Origin: an uncultured Clostridium sp.
GTDB lineage: Bacteria > Bacillota > Clostridia > Clostridiales > Clostridiaceae
Direction: 5' to 3'
Assembly (NCBI RefSeq): GCF_910588715.1
Contig: NZ_CAJURG010000007.1
Span: 1-64,000, forward strand
Length of the DNA: 64,000 nt
Of the stretch, positions 55,355 to 63,728 are shown one piece after another. How positions within the stretch are numbered: the first letter of the stretch is position 1; every line of letters begins with the position of its first letter. Below the pieces are notes generated by a model, which was given only the letters and a program-made list of their open reading frames with translations, searched no databases and was not told the DNA's origin. Both the position numbers and the translations under genes were made by a program.

Positions 55355-55759
55355 TTATTTTTTATCTGCTATTTGAATTGCTTTAGCTGATACTTGTGGT
55401 GGAATTGACTTTGTCATAGCTTCACTTAAAACAAGAAAGATAACATCACCCTTTTCTGCTTCAAATGTCTTAGGATCAACTTTTTTAATTTCTATTTCTT
55501 CCCCTTCCTTTGGACATTCATTTGGAAGTATTAATGTTTCATGATTCACAATTGCTATTAATTCCTGACTACTTATATTAAAACCCTTAACATATCCCTT
55601 AACCTTTATATTTAAAGTATTATCCTCTTCATTTTTTTGAACCTCTTCAACTTCTCCCATAAAAATCATATTATGTTCTGGTCTCCTACTTGCAAAAACA
55701 TTTAAACTACATACTAACAAAAATACTAATGTTAATACCAATATTCTTTTGTTTTTCAT
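55355..55759 (-). CDS. Small exported protein of unknown function
   Basis: 134 residues with a clear signal peptide (hydrophobic core LVLTLVFLLVCSLNVFA, probable cleavage after FAS near residue 25), no lipobox and no further membrane helix. The mature part is a small mixed beta domain (EVEEVQKNEEDNTLNIKVKG, LVLSEAMTKSIPPQVSAKA). I do not recognise it. It is monocistronic between the lipoprotein and the aldolase gene, with AAGGAGAA before the ATG. Confidence 0.7.
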   Translation of the reverse strand: MKNKRILVLTLVFLLVCSLNVFASRRPEHNMIFMGEVEEVQKNEEDNTLNIKVKGYVKGFNISSQELIAIVNHETLILPNECPKEGEEIEIKKVDPKTFEAEKGDVIFLVLSEAMTKSIPPQVSAKAIQIADKK

Positions 55760-55895
55760 TTTTCTTCTCCTTAGTTAAATTTAATTAATATTGATATTAT
55801 TCTCTTTAAAAATAAAAGTATACATAAATAATACCTTATACGCTTTATCTAAGAAAGAAAACCTTATGAAAAAATAACAAGTTTATTTATAGTCT

Positions 55896-56540
55896 CTATT
55901 TATTAACTTTACTATAATCACTTATAAATTTTTCAATTCCAGCAGTAGTTAATTGATGCTTGGACATTTCTTCAATTTGTGAATACGGTATTGTTGCAAT
56001 ATCTACACCAGCTAATATGCATTTAAGAATATGCTCTTGTGTTCTAATACTTGCGGCTATTATTTCTGTTCTAAAACCATAGTTTTTCTTCGCTATAATT
56101 AAATTTCTTATTAAGTCCATTCCCTCTAATCCAATATCATCTAATCTTCCAACAAATGGACTAATATAAGTTGCTCCTGCCTTAGCTGCTAAAACTCCTT
56201 GTTGAACACTAAATATTAAAGTAACATTAGTTTTTATTCCTTCCTTAGATAAAACTCTAACTGCACCTAATCCTTCTAATGTCATTGGTATTTTAATAAC
56301 TATATTAGGACTTATTTTTGCTAACTCTCTTCCTTCTTTGATCATACCTTCAGTATCTAAGCTCATTACTTCTGCACTTACTGGTCCATCTATTATATTA
56401 CAAATTTCCGGAATTATTTCTGCCATTGTTTTATTTTCTCTTGAAACTAATGATGGATTTGTTGTAACTCCATCAATTAACCCCATATCATTTGCCTTTT
56501 TAATTTGTTCAATATTCGCTGTGTCTATAAATATCTTCAT
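55896..56540 (-). CDS. fsa: Transaldolase-like fructose-6-phosphate aldolase (type 3b)
   Basis: 214 residues, the size of the FSA/TalC group rather than of classical transaldolase. MKIFIDTANIEQIKKAND and GVTTNPSLVSRE open the barrel, and the Schiff-base lysine is in the NIVIKIPMT motif (about residue 84). TYISPFVGRLDDIG is the conserved late loop. Either aldol cleavage of fructose 6-phosphate or transaldolase activity is possible. A promoter with a cre-like site lies 80-110 bp upstream, which suggests control by carbon source. Confidence 0.88.
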   Translation of the reverse strand: MKIFIDTANIEQIKKANDMGLIDGVTTNPSLVSRENKTMAEIIPEICNIIDGPVSAEVMSLDTEGMIKEGRELAKISPNIVIKIPMTLEGLGAVRVLSKEGIKTNVTLIFSVQQGVLAAKAGATYISPFVGRLDDIGLEGMDLIRNLIIAKKNYGFRTEIIAASIRTQEHILKCILAGVDIATIPYSQIEEMSKHQLTTAGIEKFISDYSKVNK

Positions 56541-56618
56541 AAAATTTTCCCTCCCATAAATTTACCATTAAATTAAATAATTAATTCTCAAAACTTTTTC
56601 CTTCATTAGGATAATATA

Positions 56619-56647
56619 ATTTTATCACTTTATCACGTTTTTGTAAA
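56619..56647 (-). promoter_or_regulatory. Promoter of the fsa-like gene with cre-like site
   Basis: Minus strand -35 TTTACA (56642-56647), 17-bp spacer, -10 TAAAAT (56619-56624). The plus-strand bases TTGTAAACGTTTTAT around 56641-56655 contain the palindromic AAACGTTT core of a catabolite response element, but the outer CA of the consensus is missing. Confidence 0.55.
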
Positions 56648-56758
56648 CGTTTTATACACTCTTTAAAACTATTTAAAAAATTTATTTTTTTAATAATAAT
56701 TAATTAAATTTAAAATATAACATATTTTTTAAATTTAATTATATAAAAAATATAAATA

Positions 56759-56787
56759 GCTGCAATACTAATATTTAGTATTGCAGC
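56759..56787 (-). terminator. Terminator of the alcohol dehydrogenase transcript
   Basis: Thirteen-bp stem GCTGCAATACTAA/TTAGTATTGCAGC (56759-56771 with 56775-56787), followed on the minus strand by TATTTATATTTTTT. Confidence 0.85.
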
Positions 56788-56799
56788 CTTATATTTATT

Positions 56800-57963
56800 T
56801 TAATAACACTTTTCTAAAATTTTTAAAATATCCTCAGCATTAAGTTTCTTATATCCTCCCCCTAATACTGTAGAATTTGCAATAAGAGGCAACATTTCTT
56901 TAGTAGCTCCAAGTTCTTTAATAGATGTAACCATTCCACATTCTTTAATAAAATCTTCTAAACAACAAATACCTTCTTTTGCAACTTCCTCTTTTGTTTT
57001 TCCTTCTTCAGATACATCCCAAATATTCTTTGCAAATTTTACAAACTTATCTAATCCATAAGAGTAAATATAATTATAATACGGAATAGAAATTGCAGCT
57101 AATCCCATACCATGAGCACAATCAGTATACGCACCTAATTGATGTTCAATCATATGAACCTCCCAATCTTGTTCTTTTGATAAACCTGATATTGTGTTTA
57201 ATGCAAGTGTAGCACTCCACATCAAGTTACTTCTTGCTTCATAGTCCATTGGATTTTTAATTGCAACTCTTGCATTATCAATTACAGAGCGTAAAAGTCC
57301 CTCAATAACGTAATCTGTTGTATTATTATCTTCACCTGAAAAATATTGTTCCATTAAGTGAGACATTATATCAAAAATTCCACTAACCATTTGATATTTC
57401 GGAACTGAAAAAGTATATTCTGGATTCAATATAGAAAACTTTGGATATACTTCTGCTGAATAAACTCTTCCTGTTTTAATTTTTAACTCTTCATTTGTTA
57501 TAACAGAACCACCATTCATCTCTGATCCTGTGCCAACCATTGTTAAAACAGCTCCAACAGGAATAATTTTATTATTAATTGGTTCAAAATTTAACCAATA
57601 TCTTTTAAATGCATCACCTTCACAATAAGCAGAAACCGAAATAGCTTTAGCACAATCTATTACAGAACCTCCACCAACTCCTAAAATAAGATCAACATTA
57701 TTATCACGTACAAGTTTTCCACCCTCTAACACTTTTTCGTAAGTAGGATTTGCCATAACTCCAGAAAGTTCTATAACTTTTTTTCCATTATCCTTTAAAA
57801 TTTTAATTACTTTATCATATAACCCAATTTTCTTTATAGAGTTTTTTCCATATAATAAAAGTATAGTTTCTCCAAAATTTTCAATTTCTTCTTTTAAGCT
57901 ACTTAAAGAATCTTTTCCAAAATGTATCCTAGTTGGATTATAATACATAAAATCAAATAACAT
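56800..57963 (-). CDS. Iron-containing alcohol dehydrogenase (butanol dehydrogenase-like)
   Basis: 387 residues. FDFMYYNPTRIHFGKDSL is the typical N-terminus of the BdhA/YqhD group, GVGGGSVIDCAKAISV binds the dinucleotide, and SGIFDIMSHLMEQYFSG with the DCAHGMGLAAI motif supplies metal ligands. It reduces aldehydes to alcohols with NAD(P)H. It follows the acetyltransferase gene by 76 bp and may share the MerR-controlled transcript. With an AdhR-type MerR regulator, aldehyde detoxification is a reasonable role. Confidence 0.9.
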   Translation of the reverse strand: MLFDFMYYNPTRIHFGKDSLSSLKEEIENFGETILLLYGKNSIKKIGLYDKVIKILKDNGKKVIELSGVMANPTYEKVLEGGKLVRDNNVDLILGVGGGSVIDCAKAISVSAYCEGDAFKRYWLNFEPINNKIIPVGAVLTMVGTGSEMNGGSVITNEELKIKTGRVYSAEVYPKFSILNPEYTFSVPKYQMVSGIFDIMSHLMEQYFSGEDNNTTDYVIEGLLRSVIDNARVAIKNPMDYEARSNLMWSATLALNTISGLSKEQDWEVHMIEHQLGAYTDCAHGMGLAAISIPYYNYIYSYGLDKFVKFAKNIWDVSEEGKTKEEVAKEGICCLEDFIKECGMVTSIKELGATKEMLPLIANSTVLGGGYKKLNAEDILKILEKCY

Positions 57964-58039
57964 AAATTACCTCCTAATATTTTTAAAATAATTATTAATT
58001 TAAAATATAATATATTTATTCTTTTTTAACTAATTTATT

Positions 58040-58612
58040 TTAGATTACATCAATATTTTTAATAAATTTTGCTGGAACTCCTCCAACAACAGTATTAGGT
58101 TCAACATTTTTAGTAACTACTGCCCCTGCAGCAATAATAGCATTATCACCAATTGTTACTCCTGGAACAATTGTTACACATGCTCCAATCCAAACATTAT
58201 CACCAATAATTACAGGAGAAGGCTTCATACTAGCTCTATTTTTAGGATTAAAATCATGATTAATTGTTGTAATTACAACATTATGTCCTATTAATGTACC
58301 ATTTCCTATGCGAATTCCTCCTTGGTCTTGAAAGCTACAACCCGAATTAATAAATACATTTTTTCCTACAATGATATTCTTTCCACAGTCTGAATAAAAA
58401 GGAGGGAACATCCTAAAACTCGAATCTACATTACGACCAATTAATTTAGAAAATAGCCTACAAATTTCCTGTGGCTCATGATAAGTTGAATTCAATTCAC
58501 AGATAATTTTAATTGCTTTCTGACTTAGTTTATGCATATATTTATGAACTTCTGAATTACCCTCTATCTTTAGCCCACTATTCATATATTTTAAAAACTC
58601 TTCAAGTTTCAT
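58040..58612 (-). CDS. Left-handed beta-helix acetyltransferase (maltose/galactoside acetyltransferase family)
   Basis: About 190 residues from the ATG at 58612, preceded by AAGGAGAT nine bases upstream; the longer frame overlaps the MerR gene and lacks a ribosome site. The hexapeptide-repeat region (about 85-185) includes the DCGKNIIVGKNVFINSGC stretch and the active-site histidine in TTINHDFNPKNR, with GDNVWIGACVTIVPGVTIG. LacA/Maa-type enzymes acetylate sugars with acetyl-CoA. The start lies shortly after the MerR stop codon, and the gene lies in a MerR, acetyltransferase, alcohol dehydrogenase run. Confidence 0.88.
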   Translation of the reverse strand: MKLEEFLKYMNSGLKIEGNSEVHKYMHKLSQKAIKIICELNSTYHEPQEICRLFSKLIGRNVDSSFRMFPPFYSDCGKNIIVGKNVFINSGCSFQDQGGIRIGNGTLIGHNVVITTINHDFNPKNRASMKPSPVIIGDNVWIGACVTIVPGVTIGDNAIIAAGAVVTKNVEPNTVVGGVPAKFIKNIDVI

Positions 58613-58646
58613 ATTTTGCTTATCTCCTTTTAATATTACTTTTAAA

Positions 58647-59039
58647 TCATATTTTCTTTTTATGAATTTCTTCAGTTCCATACTGAATAGCTTTTTCATA
58701 ATAATTAATTTTATATTCTAATACACTCATTATTTTATTCAACTCTTTCATTTGCTCCTTAACTACTTCTCTTCTATTAAGAAATATCTCTAGCCTATCT
58801 TTTAATGTACTATCTCCTTCTAAACACATATCCATATATCTCTTAATATCTTTTATTGGTGCTCCTGAAGACTTCATACAAAGTATTATTTCTAATGATT
58901 TTAAATCTTCATCTTTAAAAACACGACTTCCATTTTCTTTTCTTTCAATAAATGGTAATAAACCTTCTTTATCATAATAACGTAATGTTGATACTGAAAT
59001 ACCCATCATATCTGAAACTTGTTTAATTGTATATGACAA
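58647..59039 (-). CDS. MerR-family regulator, AdhR-like
   Basis: 130 residues. N-terminal winged HTH (YTIKQVSDMMGISVSTLRYYD, about 3-23), followed by a coiled dimerisation helix (about 75-115) and the tail TEEIHKKK. Two cysteines, about 54 and 72, are present; AdhR and NmlR proteins use a single conserved Cys near position 52 to sense aldehydes, and Cys54 would be the equivalent. A MerR-type promoter with a 19-bp spacer and a perfect 14-bp dyad lies upstream, so it likely controls its own operon. Confidence 0.88.
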   Translation of the reverse strand: MSYTIKQVSDMMGISVSTLRYYDKEGLLPFIERKENGSRVFKDEDLKSLEIILCMKSSGAPIKDIKRYMDMCLEGDSTLKDRLEIFLNRREVVKEQMKELNKIMSVLEYKINYYEKAIQYGTEEIHKKKI

Positions 59040-59134
59040 TTATAGATTCACCTCCTTAAAATATTATTATCTAAATATTAATTTTATAATTTTAAAAACA
59101 AATTTCCATATTATTGAATTATACTATTAAATTA

Positions 59135-59165
59135 ATCTTACATGGTAAAGTTAACTTTAGGTCAA
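59135..59165 (-). promoter_or_regulatory. MerR-type promoter with 19-bp spacer and operator
   Basis: Minus strand -35 TTGACC (59160-59165) and -10 TAAGAT (59135-59140) separated by 19 bp, the long spacing that MerR proteins correct by twisting DNA. The spacer contains the perfect palindrome TAAAGTTAACTTTA (59146-59159), very like the AdhR operator (CTTAAAGTTAACTTTAAG). Confidence 0.85.
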
Positions 59166-59301
59166 TATATTTTTTTATTTTTATATTTAAGTCATTTTAT
59201 AGAAAAATAAATTAGTAATCTTGAAACACTAAATAAATTAAAGATTCTGTATCAAATTAATTTTTTATACAAGCTTATCAATAAAAATTTTGTATAATAA
59301 A

Positions 59302-59350
59302 AAGAGCTATATAATATTGAATTAAAAAACTCAACATTATACAGCTTCTT
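59302..59350 (-). terminator. Terminator of the beta-glucoside operon
   Basis: Imperfect stem of about 17 bp (59302-59320 with 59331-59350), followed on the minus strand by CTTTTTATTAT, 17 bp after the GH1 stop codon. Confidence 0.8.
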
Positions 59351-59366
59351 ATTACTTTTATTTATA

Positions 59367-60806
59367 CTATTTAATTTTTAATCCGTTTGATTCAATAACA
59401 TTCTTATACCAGTAATATGAATCCTTGCATAATCTCTTCATACTACCATTACCTTCATTGTCGCGATCAACATAAATCATTCCATATCTTTTTTTCATTT
59501 CTCCAGTAGTAAAAGATACTAAATCTATTATTCCCCATGGAGTATATCCCATTAACTCTACACCATCATAGTTAACTGCTTTTTCCATTTCTTCAATATG
59601 CTTAGCTAAATATTCTATGCGATATAAGTCATGTATTTTTTCATTTTCTTCAACCTTATCATGAGCTCCAAAGCCATTTTCAACAATAAATAAAGGTAAT
59701 TCATATCTATTATAAAGAATATTTAAAGTGTATCTTAACCCAACTGGGTCTATTGGCCATCCCCAATCACTAGACTTTATATATGGATTTTCAATAGAAT
59801 TTTTTAATGACCCATTAACAGAAACTTCTCCATCATTGCATATTCCCGCCTTAACTGCATTTGACATATAATAACTAAATCCAATATAGTCCACAGTTCC
59901 CTTTTTAAGAATTTCTAAATCCCCATCTTCAATTCCAATATCATATCCCTTTCTTTCAAATTCCTTTAAAGCATATCTTGGATAATGTCCACGTACATGT
60001 ACATCTGGGAAAAAGAATCTTTCACGCATTGCTTCTTCTGCTGCCATTATATCTTCTGGATTACAAGAATATGGATATATAGGAACATGTGATATCATAC
60101 ATCCAATTTTAAATTCTGGATTGATTTCTTTTCCTTTGATAACTGCCTTTGCACTAGCTAATAATTCATTATGAGCTACTCTATATAAAACTTCTCTTGG
60201 ATCTTCACCTTCAGTTAAAGTTACACCAGAATTTGTCCATAAAAATAAAGGATTATTTGTATCCATTTGGTTATTTATTTCATTAAAAGTCATCCAATAC
60301 TTAACTTTATTTTTATATCTTTCAAAACAAACTTCTGCAAATCTTTCAAAAAAGTCTACAAGCTTTCTATTTCTAAATCCACCATATTCTCTTGCTAAAT
60401 GTAATGGTAACTCAAAATGAGATAAAGTTATAACTGGTTCTATTCCATATTTTAATAATTCATCAAATACATTATCATAGAATTTTAATCCCTCTTCATT
60501 TGGTTTTTCTTCATCTCCCTTTGGAAATATTCTTGTCCATGCTATTGATGTTCTTAAACATTTAAGTCCCATTCCTGCAAGTAATTTTATATCCTCTTTA
60601 TATCTTCCATAAAAATCTATAGCTTCATGGTTAGGATAAAAAGTATTTTCCATTATTGTATCTGTTATTACTCTTGGAACTCCATGAGCACCAGCTGTCA
60701 TTACATCAACAACACTTGGTCCTTTTCCACCAGCATTCCATCCACCTTCAAATTGATGAGCTGCAAAAGCTCCTCCCCATAAAAAGTCATTTGGTAACTT
60801 ATTCAT
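59367..60806 (-). CDS. GH1 6-phospho-beta-glucosidase
   Basis: 479 residues. FLWGGAFAAHQFEGGWN opens the GH1 barrel, the acid/base Glu is in MTFNEINNQ (about residue 174), and the nucleophile Glu is in FIVENGFGAHD (about residue 379). It splits beta-glucoside 6-phosphates to glucose 6-phosphate and aglycone in the cytosol. It follows the PTS genes 36 bp downstream, which fits substrates phosphorylated during import (cellobiose, arbutin, salicin or similar). Confidence 0.92.
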   Translation of the reverse strand: MNKLPNDFLWGGAFAAHQFEGGWNAGGKGPSVVDVMTAGAHGVPRVITDTIMENTFYPNHEAIDFYGRYKEDIKLLAGMGLKCLRTSIAWTRIFPKGDEEKPNEEGLKFYDNVFDELLKYGIEPVITLSHFELPLHLAREYGGFRNRKLVDFFERFAEVCFERYKNKVKYWMTFNEINNQMDTNNPLFLWTNSGVTLTEGEDPREVLYRVAHNELLASAKAVIKGKEINPEFKIGCMISHVPIYPYSCNPEDIMAAEEAMRERFFFPDVHVRGHYPRYALKEFERKGYDIGIEDGDLEILKKGTVDYIGFSYYMSNAVKAGICNDGEVSVNGSLKNSIENPYIKSSDWGWPIDPVGLRYTLNILYNRYELPLFIVENGFGAHDKVEENEKIHDLYRIEYLAKHIEEMEKAVNYDGVELMGYTPWGIIDLVSFTTGEMKKRYGMIYVDRDNEGNGSMKRLCKDSYYWYKNVIESNGLKIK

Positions 60807-60842
60807 AATTATTCTCCTTTACCTAATAGATTTTTTTATTTT

Positions 60843-61448
60843 CTACTGTGTTATACCTAATTTTTTTAAATTAATTATTGCTTTTCCATTTTTAACTTCT
60901 TCATTTATACATAATTTCTTATCTTCATAATTATCAGCATTTGTTATTACAACTGGAGTAACTAAAGGATAACCTTCTTTTTCTATTGCGCTTCTATCAA
61001 ATTCTAATAATAAATCACCTGATTTAACTTTAGAACTTACTGATGTTTTAATGTCAAATCCTCTTCCTTGCATTTTTACAGTATCCATCCCAACATGTAT
61101 TAATAATTCAACACCATCTTCTGAAAGCAATCCAATTGCATGTTTAGTATCTGCAATAAATTCTATTGTACCATTAAATGGTGCATATATTTTATTATCA
61201 GTTGGTTCAATTGCTATACCTTTTCCCATTGCTCCTGAAGAAAAAACTGGATCATTAACTTTTTCTAGTTCTATTACTCTTCCAGATATAGGACTTTTTA
61301 TTTCTTCAACTTCCATGCTTAAAGCAGGCTCTTCATTTTTAACTTTTACTATTTTATCTTCTTTTTTGCTTGTTTCCTTTTCTCCAATATCAATTATTTG
61401 AACAAGTACAATTGCTCCAATAAATGATATAACAGCTCCTAATAACAT
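60843..61448 (-). CDS. PTS EIIA domain plus last EIIC segment, 3' part of split beta-glucoside permease
   Basis: 201 residues. The first about 22 residues (LGAVISFIGAIVLVQIIDI) are the last membrane helix of the permease, then a linker, then a glucose-type EIIA domain (about 48-195) with the catalytic histidines 103 (TKHAIGL) and 118 (LIHVGMDTV). Its ATG lies two bases after the stop codon of the IIBC frame, so it may be made by re-initiation. A single-base deletion in an A-run at about 61460 separates the two frames; joined, they would give a normal IIBCA protein of about 630 residues. Confidence 0.75.
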   Translation of the reverse strand: MLLGAVISFIGAIVLVQIIDIGEKETSKKEDKIVKVKNEEPALSMEVEEIKSPISGRVIELEKVNDPVFSSGAMGKGIAIEPTDNKIYAPFNGTIEFIADTKHAIGLLSEDGVELLIHVGMDTVKMQGRGFDIKTSVSSKVKSGDLLLEFDRSAIEKEGYPLVTPVVITNADNYEDKKLCINEEVKNGKAIINLKKLGITQ

Positions 61449-61450
61449 AC

Positions 61451-62743
61451 CTATAATAGATTTTGAGTGTCTGGTGTTATAGCATTTACAACCGTTAAAA
61501 GTCCAGGAAGACCTGCATATGCATAATAAGCTATATTAAAGAATGATCCAACTACTGCTCCAATTGCTCCTGCAATACATCCACATATAAACGGTTTCTT
61601 AAACTTTAAGTTTACACCATATATCGCTGGTTCAGTTATACCAAATATACCTGTAACCCCTGCTGATAAAGCTATATTCTTAGTTTTTTTGTTTCTTGCT
61701 TTTATAAATACCCCAAAAACTGCTCCTGCTTGAGCTACAACTGCCATTGTTTGGAACGCTTGGAATGTGTCCATACCATATAAATCATAATTAGCTAAAC
61801 ACATTGGTGTAACTCCCCAGTGAACTCCAAATATAACTACAATTTGCCATAGCCCTCCAATAACAGCTGCTGCAACTGGTGGTGCAAAATTATATAAAGC
61901 ATTATATGCATTTGCTATTCCTGTAGCTACTGAATCTGATAATGGTCCTATAGCTAATATAGTAAGTGGAACCATAACAACCATACATATAAATGGTGTA
62001 AATAAAGCTTTGATCACTTCTGGTAACTTTTTATCTACAAATCTTTCAACATAAGATAATATCCATACTAAAAATAATGGTGGTAAAACTGATGATGTGT
62101 AAGTTGTTTCAGCTAGACTAATACCTAAAAACTTAATACTTGCTCCACTTGCTATTCTTGATGCTATTTCTGCCCAAGTTGGACTTACTAAAGCCGCACA
62201 ACATGCTACTGCAATAAACATATTACATTTAAAATGTTTAGATGCTGTAATTGCTATGAATATTGGTAAGAATGTAAATGGTGCCCAAGACATAAAACTT
62301 AAAACTTCATAAGTCCCTGTGCTTGAGAATGATGAATTAAACATATTAATTAATATTAAACATCCTTGTAATATTCCAGCTGCTGCTAATATATATATAA
62401 ATGGTGCAAATACTGCTGACATTGTTGCAATTACTTTACTTAAAATACTTGTCTTAGGTTCTTCTTCTAAAGAAGTACTGTCTAAATTAAGTTCACTAGC
62501 AACTTTATCAAAAACCTTTCCCACATGAGTCCCTATAACAACTTGAAATTGTCCAGAATTTTCAACAACTGTTATTACTCCAGTAAGTGCCGAAACGTTT
62601 TCTTTTGCTTCATTAGTTGTTTCTTTTAAAACTAATCTAAGCCTTGTTGCACATCTTGATGCCTTTATAATATTTTGCTTTCCGCCAACAGCTTTTATTA
62701 TATCTACTGCTAACTTTTCATAATTTCTTACAGAACTTGACAT
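61451..62743 (-). CDS. Beta-glucoside PTS EIIBC permease, 5' part of split gene
   Basis: About 430 residues from the ATG at 62743, which has GGGAGG upstream; the longer frame from 62851 starts within the promoter region. EIIB (about 1-85) has the phosphorylation site Cys31 in ASRCATRLRL. EIIC (about 105-430) has many membrane helices, GVHWGVTPMCLANYDLYG and GITEPAIYGVNLKFKKPF. It ends early at a TAG after ITPDTQ, where homologues continue into the final helix and EIIA. The one-base shift may be a real mutation, a phase switch at an A-run, or a sequencing error. Confidence 0.78.
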   Translation of the reverse strand: MSSSVRNYEKLAVDIIKAVGGKQNIIKASRCATRLRLVLKETTNEAKENVSALTGVITVVENSGQFQVVIGTHVGKVFDKVASELNLDSTSLEEEPKTSILSKVIATMSAVFAPFIYILAAAGILQGCLILINMFNSSFSSTGTYEVLSFMSWAPFTFLPIFIAITASKHFKCNMFIAVACCAALVSPTWAEIASRIASGASIKFLGISLAETTYTSSVLPPLFLVWILSYVERFVDKKLPEVIKALFTPFICMVVMVPLTILAIGPLSDSVATGIANAYNALYNFAPPVAAAVIGGLWQIVVIFGVHWGVTPMCLANYDLYGMDTFQAFQTMAVVAQAGAVFGVFIKARNKKTKNIALSAGVTGIFGITEPAIYGVNLKFKKPFICGCIAGAIGAVVGSFFNIAYYAYAGLPGLLTVVNAITPDTQNLL

Positions 62744-62797
62744 ACATTTCCCTCCCACTAAACATTTTATAATGTTATAATTTAATTGTATGATTAT

Positions 62798-62826
62798 ATT
62801 ATAATTATACCAGTACAATTTGTCAA
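62798..62826 (-). promoter_or_regulatory. Consensus promoter of the beta-glucoside PTS operon
   Basis: Perfect -35 TTGACA (62821-62826), 17-bp spacer, perfect -10 TATAAT (62798-62803) on the minus strand. The bases around it (TTGTATGATTATA and TATACCAGTACAA) form an imperfect inverted repeat that could be the GntR operator; a strong promoter with repressor control is the likely design. The divergent GntR gene has a weaker candidate promoter at 62852-62880. Confidence 0.8.
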
Positions 62827-62917
62827 CTTTTTTCGAAAACATTTTCTTCAATTTATTTCATAGCTCATTTATGCTATACTTTACCTATAAATATTTAACA
62901 TAATAAAGGGAGTAAAA

Positions 62918-63625
62918 ATGCTAAAATATCAAATAATTGCAAATGAAATAGAAAATAATATTTATAGTAATGACCTTTCACAAGGAACTAAATTACCCAC
63001 AGTAGAGGCTCTTGCTTCTGAATATAAAGTAAGCAAAAGCACTATTGTTAAAGCCATAGAATCCTTAGTATCTAAGGGGCTTGTATATCAACTTCAAGGA
63101 AGTGGTATCTTTGTTAGAAGAAGAAATCGTGATGGTTATATAGATTTAAATGTAACTCAAGGATTTACTAACTCATTAAAAGAGTTTGATATAACATCAA
63201 AAGTTTTAGAATTTGATCTTATACGTGCTGATGAAGAAATTGCACAGTTAATAGAATGTAATGTTAATGATGAAGCTTATGTTGTTAAAAGAATAAGATA
63301 CATAAATAACGAAATAATGTGTTATGAAGAAGCCTACTATAAAAAAAGCATTGTTCCATACCTTACTAAAGAAATAGCAAAAGGCTCTATTTTTGAATAT
63401 TTGAAAACAGCTCTAAATTTAAAACCTGGTTTTTCCGATAGATATATACATTTAGAAAAATTGGATGATAACCTTGCTAATATATTAAACTTAGAAACTG
63501 GTGATCCAGCAATGGTTGTTTTAGAGCAAATATACTTACCATCTGGTGTATCTTTTAATGTTTCAAAATTAGTTTATAATTATAAAAATACTCAATTCTT
63601 TCTTCAATCTTCATATGTAACATAA
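62918..63625 (+). CDS. GntR-family regulator with UTRA domain (HutC type)
   Basis: 235 residues. The N-terminal winged HTH (about 1-68: LPTVEALASEYKVSKSTIVKAI, then LVYQLQGSGIFV) is followed by a UTRA effector domain (about 85-230). UTRA proteins bind sugar phosphates, such as glucosides 6-phosphate. It lies divergent from the PTS/GH1 operon, so it probably represses it until inducer is present. GGGAG precedes the ATG. Confidence 0.9.
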   Translation: MLKYQIIANEIENNIYSNDLSQGTKLPTVEALASEYKVSKSTIVKAIESLVSKGLVYQLQGSGIFVRRRNRDGYIDLNVTQGFTNSLKEFDITSKVLEFDLIRADEEIAQLIECNVNDEAYVVKRIRYINNEIMCYEEAYYKKSIVPYLTKEIAKGSIFEYLKTALNLKPGFSDRYIHLEKLDDNLANILNLETGDPAMVVLEQIYLPSGVSFNVSKLVYNYKNTQFFLQSSYVT

Positions 63626-63638
63626 TAAAGAAAACTAA

Positions 63639-63681
63639 AAGGCTATATCAGTTTGAGGTTAATTCAAATTGATATAGCCTT
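63639..63681. terminator. Bidirectional terminator between GntR gene and esterase
   Basis: Eighteen-bp stem with one wobble (63639-63656 with 63664-63681), followed on the plus strand by AATTTTTTA. The two flanking genes converge. Confidence 0.9.
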
Positions 63682-63728
63682 AATTTTTTAATTTTAATAA
63701 CTAGATCTTCTAATTAAATATATATTTT

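Larger units (their letters stand above)
59040..59366. other. Intergenic region between MerR and GH1 genes
   Basis: 327 bp with no gene. It holds the MerR-type promoter and dyad (59135-59165) and the terminator of the GH1 operon (59302-59350). The stretch between them is AT-rich with nothing I can name. Confidence 0.65.

Noticed and set aside
61450..61475. Programmed frameshift in the PTS permease gene
   Set aside because: No in-frame slippery heptamer and no downstream stem-loop; a one-base deletion in an A-run or an error explains it better.
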